A stretch of DNA of 64,000 bases from assembly GCF_017377855.1 (NCBI RefSeq), contig NZ_JAFREP010000004.1:186001-250000 (forward strand). The letters are read 5' to 3'. The notes below the pieces were generated by a model that worked only from the letters and a program-made list of their open reading frames with translations, ran no database searches and was not told the DNA's origin. Positions 46,981 to 56,446 of this stretch are shown piece after piece. Every line of letters begins with the position of its first letter. Position 1 is the first letter of the stretch. The stretch comes from Acanthopleuribacter pedis (GTDB taxonomy: Bacteria; Acidobacteriota; Holophagae; Acanthopleuribacterales; Acanthopleuribacteraceae). The position numbers and the translations under genes were made by a program.

Positions 46981-47058
46981 ATGGGAGCATTTACTGTAAA
47001 GTTAAGTGGTGTTCCCGTGAACGTGTTAGGTTACATAGGAAAAAAATATCGGAGATAG
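46981..47058 (+). CDS. very small ORF or start of a frameshifted gene
   Basis: 25 codons from ATG 46981 (GGAGG 13-9 bases upstream), beginning MGAFTVKLSGVPVNVLGYIG. Well placed one base after the 74-residue gene, so it may be a real start. The frame closes early, and following open segments in other frames look like its continuation (see the segment at 47116). Confidence 0.4.
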   Translation: MGAFTVKLSGVPVNVLGYIGKKYRR

Positions 47059-47115
47059 AGTATGAAAACTGATTCAAACGGGAGTGTTTCTTTTTTACAT
47101 TGCTGAAGCATATAG

Positions 47116-47289
47116 ACAGTCAGGATTAATAAATACTATGTAGGGGGCGACAGAGCCACCACGAGAACTTCTAGAATTATCCGCGGACGCTTCGGAGGAA
47201 TTTTCGAATTGCACGTGTCGCTGGAGAGCCCTTTAGTCGATGATGCACCTATTAAACCTAGTGACCCACCTCATCCTAACGAAGGCTAG
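47116..47289 (+). pseudogene. possible decayed or frameshifted small ORF
   Basis: An open stretch without a start codon, reading TVRINKYYVGGDRATTRTSR through GRFGGIFELHVSLESP to SDPPHPNEG and stop. Its Asp/Pro-rich tail resembles that of the 74-residue gene upstream (GSDPPISDEPDGGS). Joined to the ORF at 46981 by one or two frameshifts it would make one protein of about 100 residues. Sequencing error or true decay cannot be told apart here. Confidence 0.35.
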
Positions 47290-47709
47290 AGAGACCACTG
47301 AGGAAACAACAAAAACAGAGAGCCGACTCTATTAATCTAAAGGGAAATCTACGACCTGTTGCAACTTTTTGTTACGCGAGGTGCGCTAAATACGCACTTG
47401 GGCCTATCGTCAGATCTCTTTTTGGTTGACGCAAGGTGTTACTTGCGTCAAGGTTGCGTTTTGCGCATTTTTTGTTATTTCTTTAGTGCTTCCCTTGATC
47501 TTTGATGTTGTCATTTACTCTTGAGTCGTTACTTTATTAAATGCAAGTAGGGTCAGAAATTTATTTAGTGATTTTTTACCTAGACAGTTTCTGGACGCTA
47601 TGGTGAAATCGCTCTGCTATTGCTGAAAACAACGCTTTGAGACTAAAATAAATTAAAACTGCGTGGGTATCCCCTGGTTTTGCTCGCGTGTTTTATATTG
47701 GAGATTCAT
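47290..47709. other. AT-rich gene-free stretch
   Basis: About 420 bases, no supported ORF and no terminator-like hairpin. Confidence 0.4.
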
Positions 47710-47904
47710 ATGAAAAAGGTTTTAGTTTTGTTCTTGGCCTCGTACACCCTTTCCTCGTTTTCTTTTGCGACCACGCCCGATTGTCTCGATATCCTAGAAG
47801 AGATCTACGACTGCTCGGTTCAAACCTACCCAGGTCCTTGCGATGAAGATGACTGGCGTTATATCATGCGAGACTGGGCCGAGTGCGAGTTGCAAGATCT
47901 ATAA
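47710..47904 (+). CDS. small secreted four-Cys protein
   Basis: 64 residues from ATG 47710 (TTGGAGA upstream). Signal peptide MKKVLVLFLASYTLSSFSFA. The mature part of about 44 residues is acidic with four Cys (CLDILEEIYDC, GPCDEDDW, ECELQDL), suggesting two disulfide bonds. No family recognised. The next gene starts eight bases past its stop. Confidence 0.65.
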   Translation: MKKVLVLFLASYTLSSFSFATTPDCLDILEEIYDCSVQTYPGPCDEDDWRYIMRDWAECELQDL

Positions 47905-47912
47905 GGTTATTC

Positions 47913-48869
47913 ATGCTGGGCTTTGGCTTGCTGAGGCCCAGTTGTTCTAAACACACAGCAGGATTCACTATGGTTATCACTCTAGTTTTACTCACAAACC
48001 TTCTGTTCTCTGATTTGTACAAAACAGAGATCCCGCTTTCTGACGTCTTTATTGAAAGATTTCACGGGGCAGCTAAACAAAAAAAACAAGTAGCTATTCT
48101 TAATTTTTCTCAAATGAAGACCAAGTTACTAATAGTGAATATTCAAACCTATCTCGCGTATGAAATTAATGATCCACGTTTGAAAATATTCGGATCGAGG
48201 AAGGTCATAGCATATAAAACTGGATTTTTGGTCATTAGGAATAATGCGGGCTATCAGGTGACTGACGATCTGAAAATCGGAAAAATCCTTGAGTTTGATA
48301 CTTTTGAAGGATTTATGCCCCAAATGCTTTGGTCGGGAATTCAGCCAATTCAAAATGGTCAATTTCTATGCCGTTTCATAGAAAAAGAAGGCCTTCATGT
48401 GTTCAAGATTCTAGACCTAGAGGCGGAGAGCTTTCTTCCACTGCATGATATAGCCACAGAGAAAAACTACACCGTGCTCCTTCTGATAAACGAACATGTG
48501 CCTTTTGTTTTTCACAACAAAACAGGCTCAGTTGTAGAGCATGATTCAGCCTTTAAACCTGTTCGCCGATTATTGCCCGAACTCCCGCTTGTGAAAAGAA
48601 GCAAAAACAGTCGGCTTTACCGGCGAAACCCCAACCACTCGCTGATTAACCATATCTTTTCCGATGCGACCGCCGTATGGTTCGATATTTACCTCACGGA
48701 GTTAGGCACCGGTGACATTGAACGCAAGCGCTACAAGCTGGAAGGTGGGAAATTGCACGCTGTATCCAGCAATCTCGTAACGCTCGCACGTTTTGAGGAG
48801 AAACACCTTTCTTTGGATACCGAGGAAGGTACTTTGGTTATCACTCCCCCAAGTTCACAAACGCGGTGA
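47913..48869 (+). CDS. hypothetical exported beta-rich protein
   Basis: 318 residues if started at ATG 47913 (AAGG upstream); ATG 47970 (AGGA upstream) is the alternative. A hydrophobic segment (MVITLVLLTNLLFS) near the N-terminus indicates export or anchoring. The rest is alternating short strands (VIAYKTGFLVIRNNAGYQV, ILEFDTFEGFMPQMLWSG, VLLLINEHVPFVFHN), possibly a propeller. No known family. Confidence 0.7.
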   Translation: MLGFGLLRPSCSKHTAGFTMVITLVLLTNLLFSDLYKTEIPLSDVFIERFHGAAKQKKQVAILNFSQMKTKLLIVNIQTYLAYEINDPRLKIFGSRKVIAYKTGFLVIRNNAGYQVTDDLKIGKILEFDTFEGFMPQMLWSGIQPIQNGQFLCRFIEKEGLHVFKILDLEAESFLPLHDIATEKNYTVLLLINEHVPFVFHNKTGSVVEHDSAFKPVRRLLPELPLVKRSKNSRLYRRNPNHSLINHIFSDATAVWFDIYLTELGTGDIERKRYKLEGGKLHAVSSNLVTLARFEEKHLSLDTEEGTLVITPPSSQTR

Positions 48870-48995
48870 TTTTGGCTTAAACTTTGGAATGAGGCTGTTT
48901 GGCGAAGTATGCTTCAAGGCTCTAAGAATCATCCCGGCCACAAACTTGGGTTCAATACGGAATTCCTAAGTCAAGCTTATTACGTGAGTGCCGTG

Positions 48996-50366
48996 TTACC
49001 GAGCGCCGTGCTCTAGTTTGTGGATGAGGGTGGTGAGGCGGTCTTTGAGATGGGCTTCGGGTTCGATTTTTTGCTGCTTCTTGAGGGGTTTTAGGTATTT
49101 GGCGCTTTTGGCGTGCTCGAAGGCTTTGATCGCGGCCTCGCGGTCCGTGCTGTCTTTGCTGCGTAGGTAGGGAGCAATCCACTTCAGGTCTTTTTCCTCG
49201 CCCAGCACGGCCAGCGGTAGCAACGCCCCGTAGGAATAGGCGGCTTGTTTTTTGACGACCGGGATCAGGTGTTGCACCGCCGCCGGGTTGCCGATAAAGG
49301 CCAGCGCAATCGAGGCGTCGCGGGCCAGTAGCGGGTTGGCCAGTTGGTCCACCAGGAAGGGGTAGGTCTCCTTGGCGCGCAGTTTCCCGAACAGCGGAAT
49401 GAGCGCGGCGCGAATTTCGGTCGCGGATGACTCGCAAATGCTGATCAGTTGCGGCACGTCGCCGATGACCGCGTTTTGCGCGATTTGGCGGCGGGCCTCC
49501 AGGCGTTGCGCCGCGGTGCCGCTCTCCAACTTTTTGATCCAAATGCCGATGCGGTTGACGAAATCTTGGGCGGTAAGGTCGCCGCCTTCCTCGCTAAACA
49601 AACCGTCGCGGTACAAGGCGATGAGATCTCTTTGCAGGTCGATGATCTCCTTGTAACGTTTGGTGGGATCGTGGGCCAAACAGGTGAGAATCGCTTTTTC
49701 CAGGTCGACCGGGAAGGCGGGGTTGAGCACGGTGGGGTCCTGGAACCGGCCCACGGTTTTTTTGCCGGTGAACACCTCGTACAGCATCGAACCAATTGAA
49801 TAAATGTCGGTGCGGTGGTCGACGGTGCCAGGCTCGGCCTGTTGTTCCGGCGACATGTAGCTGAGCGTGCCCATCACCATGTTGGTGTGGGTCAGGCGTG
49901 TGTAATTTTCCTTGGAGAATAGGGAAATGCCGAAGTCGACCAGGCGCGGTAAGCCGTCCTCGCCGAACATGATGTTGCTCGGTTTGAGGTCGCGGTGCAC
50001 GATACCCATGCTGTGGATGCAGGCGATGCCGTCGCACACTTGGATCATCACCTCGAGGCGGCGGCGCAACGAAAAATCCTCGTAGCGGGCCAGCGAGCCG
50101 CCGGAGAGGTATTCCAGGATCATGTAGAAACGGCGCTCGTAGTTGCCCGATTGGAAAATTTTGACGATGTTCGGGTGGTTGAGGCTGCCGATGACGCGGG
50201 CCTCGCGCTGCAAACGGCTGCGCATGGCGGGGTCGCCCGAGTACTTTTCGTGGAGCAATTTGAGCGCGGCCTTTTGCTGGTTTTCGAGGCGGGTGGCGCG
50301 GTACACGGTCGAGGAGCCGCCCTCGCCGATGATTTCGTGAATTTGAAAACCGGGGATTTGAATCAA
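48996..50366 (-). CDS. Ser/Thr protein kinase with C-terminal HEAT-like repeats
   Basis: 456 residues if started at TTG 50366, which has GGGAGG seven bases upstream; a GTG at 50372 is too close to that site. The frame is open further upstream inside the previous gene. Kinase domain at about 5-265: GEGGSSTVYRA, ALKLL, HRDLKPSN, DFGISLF, SPEQQ. The C-terminal 170 residues form HEAT-like helical repeats (AQRLEARRQIAQNAV, RDASIALAFIGNPAAVQHL). No membrane segment. The last of three tightly packed genes. Confidence 0.9.
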   Translation of the reverse strand: MIQIPGFQIHEIIGEGGSSTVYRATRLENQQKAALKLLHEKYSGDPAMRSRLQREARVIGSLNHPNIVKIFQSGNYERRFYMILEYLSGGSLARYEDFSLRRRLEVMIQVCDGIACIHSMGIVHRDLKPSNIMFGEDGLPRLVDFGISLFSKENYTRLTHTNMVMGTLSYMSPEQQAEPGTVDHRTDIYSIGSMLYEVFTGKKTVGRFQDPTVLNPAFPVDLEKAILTCLAHDPTKRYKEIIDLQRDLIALYRDGLFSEEGGDLTAQDFVNRIGIWIKKLESGTAAQRLEARRQIAQNAVIGDVPQLISICESSATEIRAALIPLFGKLRAKETYPFLVDQLANPLLARDASIALAFIGNPAAVQHLIPVVKKQAAYSYGALLPLAVLGEEKDLKWIAPYLRSKDSTDREAAIKAFEHAKSAKYLKPLKKQQKIEPEAHLKDRLTTLIHKLEHGAR

Positions 50367-50368
50367 AT

Positions 50369-51172
50369 TCACGCCTCCCGAACGATGACCGGGAAAATGC
50401 CCGGCTGATTTTCGCGCTGAATAAATACCCACGACCGTCCCGCGTGTAAGGTGCTCGGGGCACCGCTGATGACCGCGTGGGCGCGGTACAAACTATCCAA
50501 CCTCTTCGGTTCGAATCGGACAAACTTTAAAGGGGCGGCGGGAAGCATGAGGCAAGCGCCGACAAACTTAACTTGATTGGGTTTGACTTGCAATGTTTTT
50601 AGGACGCCGGCACGAAAGCGGATCACCAACTTTTTTGGGAGCTGGTCCATGGTATGCACCGGCAACAACATCGGCAGCATGCGCCCGTAGCCTAAGTTGC
50701 TGTGCAAACGCATGTTGAAGGTGAGGCGGGGCGATTTGATTTTTTTTGGGGGGAAACGGTAGCGGGTGGCGCGCACGCGCGGTGCCTCAACGGCGAGGTC
50801 TTGGTCGTGGATTTCGGCGGGGTCGAAGGCCTCTTCGCCCAAACCGTTGTGGATGGGAAAGGATTCGGCTTGCCAGCAGTCGGCACCGCGAACGGTGGCT
50901 TCCATCTGGGATAGCGGTTGCGCGGTGAGTACGGTGGCCGGGTCGAGGCGCGCGTGTTGCACCTCGGTCGTGACCAGCTCGCCGCGTTGGTTGACGGCCG
51001 TGCTTGGCGTCGGCAAGGTCTGGATCGGAACGGTTTCTCTGTCCCGCCAGGTGACCACGCCCGTGTCGATGCGGCAGCGGACGACGGTTACGCGGGGGAA
51101 GTGGAACTCGCGCGAAATTTTGGCGATGATTTTGCGCAGGCCCGAATTTATTCTTGAATCTTTTCCAAACAT
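50369..51172 (-). CDS. hypothetical protein in kinase operon
   Basis: 267 residues from ATG 51172, overlapping the 3' end of the preceding gene by 25 bases and ending two bases before the kinase's TTG. Basic and strand-rich in the second half (LVIRFRAGVLKTLQVKPNQV, GACLMLPAAPLKFVRFEPKR), possibly PilZ-like or another small barrel, but I see no diagnostic motif. No signal peptide. Confidence 0.7.
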   Translation of the reverse strand: MFGKDSRINSGLRKIIAKISREFHFPRVTVVRCRIDTGVVTWRDRETVPIQTLPTPSTAVNQRGELVTTEVQHARLDPATVLTAQPLSQMEATVRGADCWQAESFPIHNGLGEEAFDPAEIHDQDLAVEAPRVRATRYRFPPKKIKSPRLTFNMRLHSNLGYGRMLPMLLPVHTMDQLPKKLVIRFRAGVLKTLQVKPNQVKFVGACLMLPAAPLKFVRFEPKRLDSLYRAHAVISGAPSTLHAGRSWVFIQRENQPGIFPVIVREA

Positions 51173-51690
51173 AAGGTTTTCAGCGCCTTTTCCAAGCGTT
51201 CACCGGGTTCAACCAGGTCCATGGTTTTGGAAAGCTGAATCAGGTCTTTGATCAGGGCTTCCTGTTGATCGGCGGGGATGCGCCCGAACACGATGCGCAG
51301 CGGGTGCTGGTCGTTCCAACCCTGGAGCAGGATTTCGTTGTCCTTGGCGCGGGTCACGGAGCCTTGCTCGCCAAGCGATGCGAATTGGGTGCGCTGGATG
51401 GCGACGAGGGTCAGGCTGTTGGCTTCTTCGATATCAAACAGTTGGTGTTGCGACACGACGTAAAAGGGCGGCGGCACGCTGATTTCTTTGATCAAGGCGC
51501 CGATGATGACGTGGTTGCGAATGTACTGTTCCAGCACCGACCCGTAGATAATGCGCTGTACCTTGGTGGGGATCACGGGATCGGTGTACTTGAAATCGAC
51601 GGGAATGGCATGGTGATCGGTGATCATCACGCCGCCGACGTAGGCGTTTTGCTCGCACAAAGTGACAAGGTAACCAGGCTTTTGCGTCAT
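51148..51690 (-). CDS. hypothetical protein in kinase operon
   Basis: 180 residues from ATG 51690. Strand-rich (GYLVTLCEQNAYVGGVMITDH, QRIIYGSVLEQYIRNHVII), ending in a helical tail (EALIKDLIQLSKTMDLVEPGERLEKALKTL is split over two helices). No family recognised. First gene of the three-gene operon with the 267-residue protein and the HEAT-repeat kinase; its product may be a kinase regulator or substrate. Confidence 0.7.
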   Translation of the reverse strand: MTQKPGYLVTLCEQNAYVGGVMITDHHAIPVDFKYTDPVIPTKVQRIIYGSVLEQYIRNHVIIGALIKEISVPPPFYVVSQHQLFDIEEANSLTLVAIQRTQFASLGEQGSVTRAKDNEILLQGWNDQHPLRIVFGRIPADQQEALIKDLIQLSKTMDLVEPGERLEKALKTLCLEKIQE

Positions 51691-51980
51691 TCGGGCCTCG
51701 CTTCAGCGGATGGGCGCGGGAAGAAATCGCGGTTGCGCATGGCAATGGAAAACGTGGGAGAGACGCCGCGGCAAGAGCGGGGGCCGGGAGCGGGCGAAAC
51801 GACACGGTTTTCACTGGTGGTATCGGTTAAAATACGATAGAGTCATCATCCTCTAATTAATCGAGTTCGTCAAGTTTCTCGCCCGCGCCGCGCTGCACCG
51901 CCGGCGGTGGTTTTCGGCCCCTTCGCGGGTTCCGCCTCGCCGACGCACGGGTGTCGATCCGACAGAGGTACCCATCGCGC

Positions 51981-53186
51981 ATGTCATTTGATCGCAACGC
52001 CTTGCCCCCCGAGTACCGCATCCTGTTGGTCTGCGCCAACGACCCGAAACACCCACCGGACCCGGCGCAACTCCGCGACACGGCGGCGGCGGTTTCGGAC
52101 TGGGATTTTGTGGTGGCGGCGGCGGTGGAACACCGGCTGGCCCCGCTCCTGTTCCATTGGCTGACGCGCGAAACACCCGACCTGTTGCCGGGGACGGCCA
52201 GGGTGGCGTTGGAGAACCACGGTCGCGAGCGCGCGCTTCACATGATGCGGTTGGTGGGTTACCTAAAGCAGGTGATCACCAGCCTGCAACAGGCGGGTAT
52301 TGACGCGATGGTGTTGAAGGGGCCGATGCTTGGTCAGCGCGCCTTTGGCAATATGGCGCTGCGGCCCTCGAATGACCTGGACATCATGGTTCGCGCGGAA
52401 GATCGCGACCGTGCCCATCGCCACTTACAACAAGCGCTTGGTTTCGACATCGACGCCCATCAATTGGACCGCTTTTCGCCGCGTCAGCGCCGGCACTTCC
52501 TGGCCTACAGCCACGAACTCTGTTTGGCCCATTCCCAATGGAACTTGGTGCTTGATTTACACTGGCGCACGTCTCGTTTTGAACTGAGCCAGTTTGCCCG
52601 TTTCGAACCGCTGTTCGCCCGCGCGGAACGGGTCCCTTTCGCGGGATTGACAGTGCCTTATTTTCGCGGCGACGATTTGTTTGTCTATTTGGCGACCCAC
52701 GGTTCCCGGCATGGCTGGTTGCGGCTGTTCTGGCTCAACGATTTGGTGGCGCTCACCCGCGGCGGGCATGTCGCGGATTGGGAACAGGTGCTCGCGGCGG
52801 CGGATGAACACCGCCAACGGCGCTCGGTGTTGATGGGGATGTACCTGTGCGCGCTCCTGTTTGAGCTGGTGCTCCCGGAACCGATTGAACGCGCGCTGGC
52901 GGCGGAACCCAAGCTGAAGCGACGCGCGCGGAGCATCCTGCCGCGGATTTTTCCCAAAAAACGCGATGCCTCGGCTTTTCCCCTGCAGCTCCCCCTCGGG
53001 TTTGCGATTCGCTGGCTGACCAACCTCAACGACAGCCGTCGCATTCGTTGGTCGACCACGGCCCAGTTTATGTTTGTGCCCAATGAGGGCGACCTGCGCG
53101 GGCTGCGCTTGCCGGATGCGTTGTTTCCGGCCTATTACCTGATTCGCCCGTTTCGGTTGATTTACCAAAATCTGTTTCGGCGCTGA
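51981..53186 (+). CDS. nucleotidyltransferase-like protein (NTP_transf_5 type)
   Basis: 401 residues from ATG 51981 (AGAGG upstream; an in-frame start at 51951 lies in the leader). It shows the pattern of the PF14907 nucleotidyltransferase-like family: IDAMVLKGPMLGQRAFG, then RPSNDLDIMVR (the DLD metal-binding pair), later LVLDLHWRT (third acidic residue). Helical C-terminus. Such proteins are often near polysaccharide or secretion genes; the substrate is unknown. Convergent with the sensor kinase, nine bases apart. Confidence 0.8.
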   Translation: MSFDRNALPPEYRILLVCANDPKHPPDPAQLRDTAAAVSDWDFVVAAAVEHRLAPLLFHWLTRETPDLLPGTARVALENHGRERALHMMRLVGYLKQVITSLQQAGIDAMVLKGPMLGQRAFGNMALRPSNDLDIMVRAEDRDRAHRHLQQALGFDIDAHQLDRFSPRQRRHFLAYSHELCLAHSQWNLVLDLHWRTSRFELSQFARFEPLFARAERVPFAGLTVPYFRGDDLFVYLATHGSRHGWLRLFWLNDLVALTRGGHVADWEQVLAAADEHRQRRSVLMGMYLCALLFELVLPEPIERALAAEPKLKRRARSILPRIFPKKRDASAFPLQLPLGFAIRWLTNLNDSRRIRWSTTAQFMFVPNEGDLRGLRLPDALFPAYYLIRPFRLIYQNLFRR

Positions 53187-53194
53187 TGGATGGG

Positions 53195-56100
53195 CTAGGC
53201 GGTCTCCTCGTCTTCTCCACGTGCCTCTTGTCGGTGGATCGGGAACCTCAAGGTGAAGGTGGTACCCTTGTCCGACTCGTTGTTGCGGACCGCAATCGAA
53301 CCGCCCATTTCCGTCATGGCGTTGGCGCAGTAGTGCAGGCCGAAGCCGTGACCCTTGCGTTTGGTGGTGTAGCCGTAGGAGAAAATTTGTTGCGCCTTCT
53401 CGTCGCTAATCCCTGAACCGGCATCCTTGATGTGAATTTCGATTTCGCCCGCGGTATTGAGATCGGTCCAGACCGAAACCACCCGCTCCACCACGATGGG
53501 GTTCTTTTCCGTGGCCTCAATCGCGTTTTTGAGCACGTTGATCACCACCTGCATCAACTTAATTTTTGCCACGGAAGCAAACGGCAGGGGTTTGAGGTCC
53601 TCGATCAATTCTATGGATCGGTTGCGGAACATGTTGCGCAGAATGCGCAAGGCGTCCATCACCACGATGTTGGGGTCCATGCGCTCGTAGTACTCGATTT
53701 TGGCGTAACTCTGCTGGGTTCTGACGATTTCGTTGATGTGGTGAATCTGATCCTTGAGCGCGTTCACCTCTTTCATGACTTTGCTTTGGTTGCGCTCCAT
53801 CAAGGTCATGGTTTTTTCCAAAGTCTCCGCCAGCCTGAGGTTTTGGCCAGGTTGCGTTTCTTCACCTTGGTTTTGAATGACTTCTAATAAACGGCGCATG
53901 AAGCCGGAGGCGTTAGATTTGCGCACGGTTTCGTCCATGACCTCAACCGACACGTTGATGCTGTTGAGAATATTGCCCACGTTGTGCAAGATGCCGGTGG
54001 CGATTTCGGCCATGCCCGCGCGGTGCGCGGTTTCCACCAAACGCTGGTGGGTTTCGAAGAGGTCGGCATTGGCGGTTTGCAACTCGGACGTGCGTTCGTC
54101 GACCAATTGCTCCAAGGCCTGCTGCTGTTTGGCGAGCCGGAAGACGTGGATGCGGGTGTAGGTCACCACGGTCCCGATGACCAGCAACACGATGAACACG
54201 GCATAAATGGGTTTTTGCCACCAAATGCGCGGTACCTGGAAGGAAAAACGCACGGTGTTGCTGTCCTTGTAGTCGGCGTGGGCCTGGACCTCAAAGGTGT
54301 AGTTTCCGGCGGGCAATTTGAAATAACGTGCCTGGTAATCCTCGGTGTATTCGGCCCAGCGGGGGTCCAAGCCGAGCATACGCCAGCGGAAACGCAGGGT
54401 TTCCTCCTTGGCAAAATGGGGCGCGGCGAAGGTGAACACCATTTGGTGCATGTCGCGGGGAACCACGGCCTCGCTTTGGTCGAGGAGCGCGATGTCGTCG
54501 ACCATCACCTGCTCCAGGTACAGGGTCGGAGGGGTGGTGCGGGGATGGACCTCGCTCGGGTTAAAGCGGCTGATTCCCTCGCTGGAACCAAACAAAACAT
54601 TGCCGGCGGTATCTTCCATGGTTGCGGTGGCGGTGCCCTCGTTTTCGGCAATCCCATCCAACGTATCGTAATGTTCAATGCGCCCGCCGATCAGGCGGTC
54701 CAGGCCGCGGTTATGGCCGTACCACACGGAGCCGTCGCTCGCGCACTTGATCTGCCAACCATAGATGCTGGTTAACCCGTTTTCGGTGGAAAGGCGGGTC
54801 ATTTTCTGGTTCTCGACCCGCAGCAGGCCGTAGCCGTTTGACGCGGCCCAAATCACCCCCTCGCGATCCATGTCCACGGACCAGACGGTGACGTCGTTAA
54901 AGGCGTCAAAGGTCACCACTTCTTCGCTGTCGGGTTCGTACCCAATCAACCCGCGCCCGGTCGCCAGCCACAACCAACCCTTGGCGTCTTCGATCATGTC
55001 GTAAATGAAACACAGGTGGAGCGGGTGCCCTTCCGGTAAGGAGGAAACCTTGCCTTCGCCCTGCCACAAGCCGAGACCGAGGGTGTTGATCCAAACGCGT
55101 TCCTTGCTGTCGGTATACACCGAGCGCACGTAATCGGTGCGCAACCCGTCAAGCGAATTATAGGCGGTAGAAACGCCGTCTTTAACAATGGTGAGTCCGG
55201 CGTAGGTGGCGAAAAACATGGTGCCGTCTTTTTTGCCGCTGATGGAAAAAACGCGTGGGCTGGGAAGCACGATGTCGTCGCGCGGGGTGAATTGGTAATC
55301 GGGAGTCATGGTGGTTACCCCGTTACGGGTCCCCAGCCAAATCAGGTCATTGTGGTCCTTGAAAATGGCGCGAACAAAATCATTGCCCAAACCGTGTTCG
55401 CTGCTGAACACGGAGAACGGACCGGGCGTGTATTTGGTGAGCATGGCGTCGTTGCCGATCCATAAATTACCCTCGCGGTCTTGGAGCAAGGCGGCGACCG
55501 AGGCGTTGATGAGGCCCGACTTTTTGTCGATCAAAAAAACGGTCCCATCGCTTTGTCGCAAACCCACGACCCCCTGGCCGCGCGTTCCGACCCACAGCAT
55601 GCCTTCTTGGGTACTGAGTACCTTGGTCACCGGCATGTCGAAGATGGTTTCGCCGGATGTGAACAGGGTCATTTGCTCATTTTCAAGCACGAACAATCCG
55701 CGATCCGAGCCCACCAACAAACGGCCGTCCAGGGTTTCGCCCAATGCTAGGATTTGGAACGGGGTGGCTATGTTGGCGATGAGCGGGGCAAGTTGGTTGT
55801 CGACAATTTGGAAAACCCGTTTGGTGGTGGCCACGATGATGCGGCCGGAACGTAATTGGTACAGACGAAACGCGGGGGTTTCCGCGACGGTGGCGGGGAT
55901 GGCGAGAATGTAGGTGACCCCGTTTTGGATCATGGCCAAACCTTGGGTGGCGGCGACCCACAGGCGCCCCTCGCTGTCCAGCAACATGTCGTTCACATTG
56001 CAATTCCGCCAAAACGGATGGCCGGGGTAAATGGTGAAGCGGCCGTCTTGGTAAACGTTAAGGCCAAACCGGGTCCCGGCCACGAGGCGGCCGAGGTTGT

Positions 56101-56446
56101 CGCGGTTGATTTGGGTGATGTAGTTGCGCGACAACCCGTCCTCTTTGGTGTAGTTCTTAAAACGCGAGCCGTCGTAACGGGACAAACCGCTGTAGGTGCC
56201 AACCCACAAGAAACCCAGCTTGTCCTGAAAAAGACACAGGGCCTGGGATTGGGGCAGACCTTCGTCGGTGGAGTAATTGCGTAGGTTGCGCTTTTGAGCC
56301 CATAGCGGCGCGGCCAGAAACACCATCAGCGCCAACCACAGACCGACGCGGCGCCGGGTCTTGTCGCTGTTCCATCGATCCGCAAAACCGGATAAAAAAT
56401 GCAGGTCGGCGAGGTTCGGCCGAGGTTGGTGGTTTTGTCGCATCAT
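53195..56446 (-). CDS. two-component sensor kinase with beta-propeller input
   Basis: 1083 residues from ATG 56446 (AGGA upstream). N-terminal membrane/export segment (about 35-52), then about 14 Reg_prop repeats (DKLGFLWVGTYSGLSRYDG, DREGNLWIGN, DSEGRLWVAA), forming two seven-bladed propellers, a Y_Y_Y domain (about 640-720), one membrane helix (about 750-768), a coiled-coil dimer region, an H-box-like ATGILHNVGNILNSI with His near 818, and an ATPase domain (NVLKNAIEA, DAGSGISDEKA, GHGFGLHYCAN). No receiver or DNA-binding domain. Senses a periplasmic ligand, possibly a glycan; no partner regulator adjacent. Confidence 0.92.
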   Translation of the reverse strand: MMRQNHQPRPNLADLHFLSGFADRWNSDKTRRRVGLWLALMVFLAAPLWAQKRNLRNYSTDEGLPQSQALCLFQDKLGFLWVGTYSGLSRYDGSRFKNYTKEDGLSRNYITQINRDNLGRLVAGTRFGLNVYQDGRFTIYPGHPFWRNCNVNDMLLDSEGRLWVAATQGLAMIQNGVTYILAIPATVAETPAFRLYQLRSGRIIVATTKRVFQIVDNQLAPLIANIATPFQILALGETLDGRLLVGSDRGLFVLENEQMTLFTSGETIFDMPVTKVLSTQEGMLWVGTRGQGVVGLRQSDGTVFLIDKKSGLINASVAALLQDREGNLWIGNDAMLTKYTPGPFSVFSSEHGLGNDFVRAIFKDHNDLIWLGTRNGVTTMTPDYQFTPRDDIVLPSPRVFSISGKKDGTMFFATYAGLTIVKDGVSTAYNSLDGLRTDYVRSVYTDSKERVWINTLGLGLWQGEGKVSSLPEGHPLHLCFIYDMIEDAKGWLWLATGRGLIGYEPDSEEVVTFDAFNDVTVWSVDMDREGVIWAASNGYGLLRVENQKMTRLSTENGLTSIYGWQIKCASDGSVWYGHNRGLDRLIGGRIEHYDTLDGIAENEGTATATMEDTAGNVLFGSSEGISRFNPSEVHPRTTPPTLYLEQVMVDDIALLDQSEAVVPRDMHQMVFTFAAPHFAKEETLRFRWRMLGLDPRWAEYTEDYQARYFKLPAGNYTFEVQAHADYKDSNTVRFSFQVPRIWWQKPIYAVFIVLLVIGTVVTYTRIHVFRLAKQQQALEQLVDERTSELQTANADLFETHQRLVETAHRAGMAEIATGILHNVGNILNSINVSVEVMDETVRKSNASGFMRRLLEVIQNQGEETQPGQNLRLAETLEKTMTLMERNQSKVMKEVNALKDQIHHINEIVRTQQSYAKIEYYERMDPNIVVMDALRILRNMFRNRSIELIEDLKPLPFASVAKIKLMQVVINVLKNAIEATEKNPIVVERVVSVWTDLNTAGEIEIHIKDAGSGISDEKAQQIFSYGYTTKRKGHGFGLHYCANAMTEMGGSIAVRNNESDKGTTFTLRFPIHRQEARGEDEETA

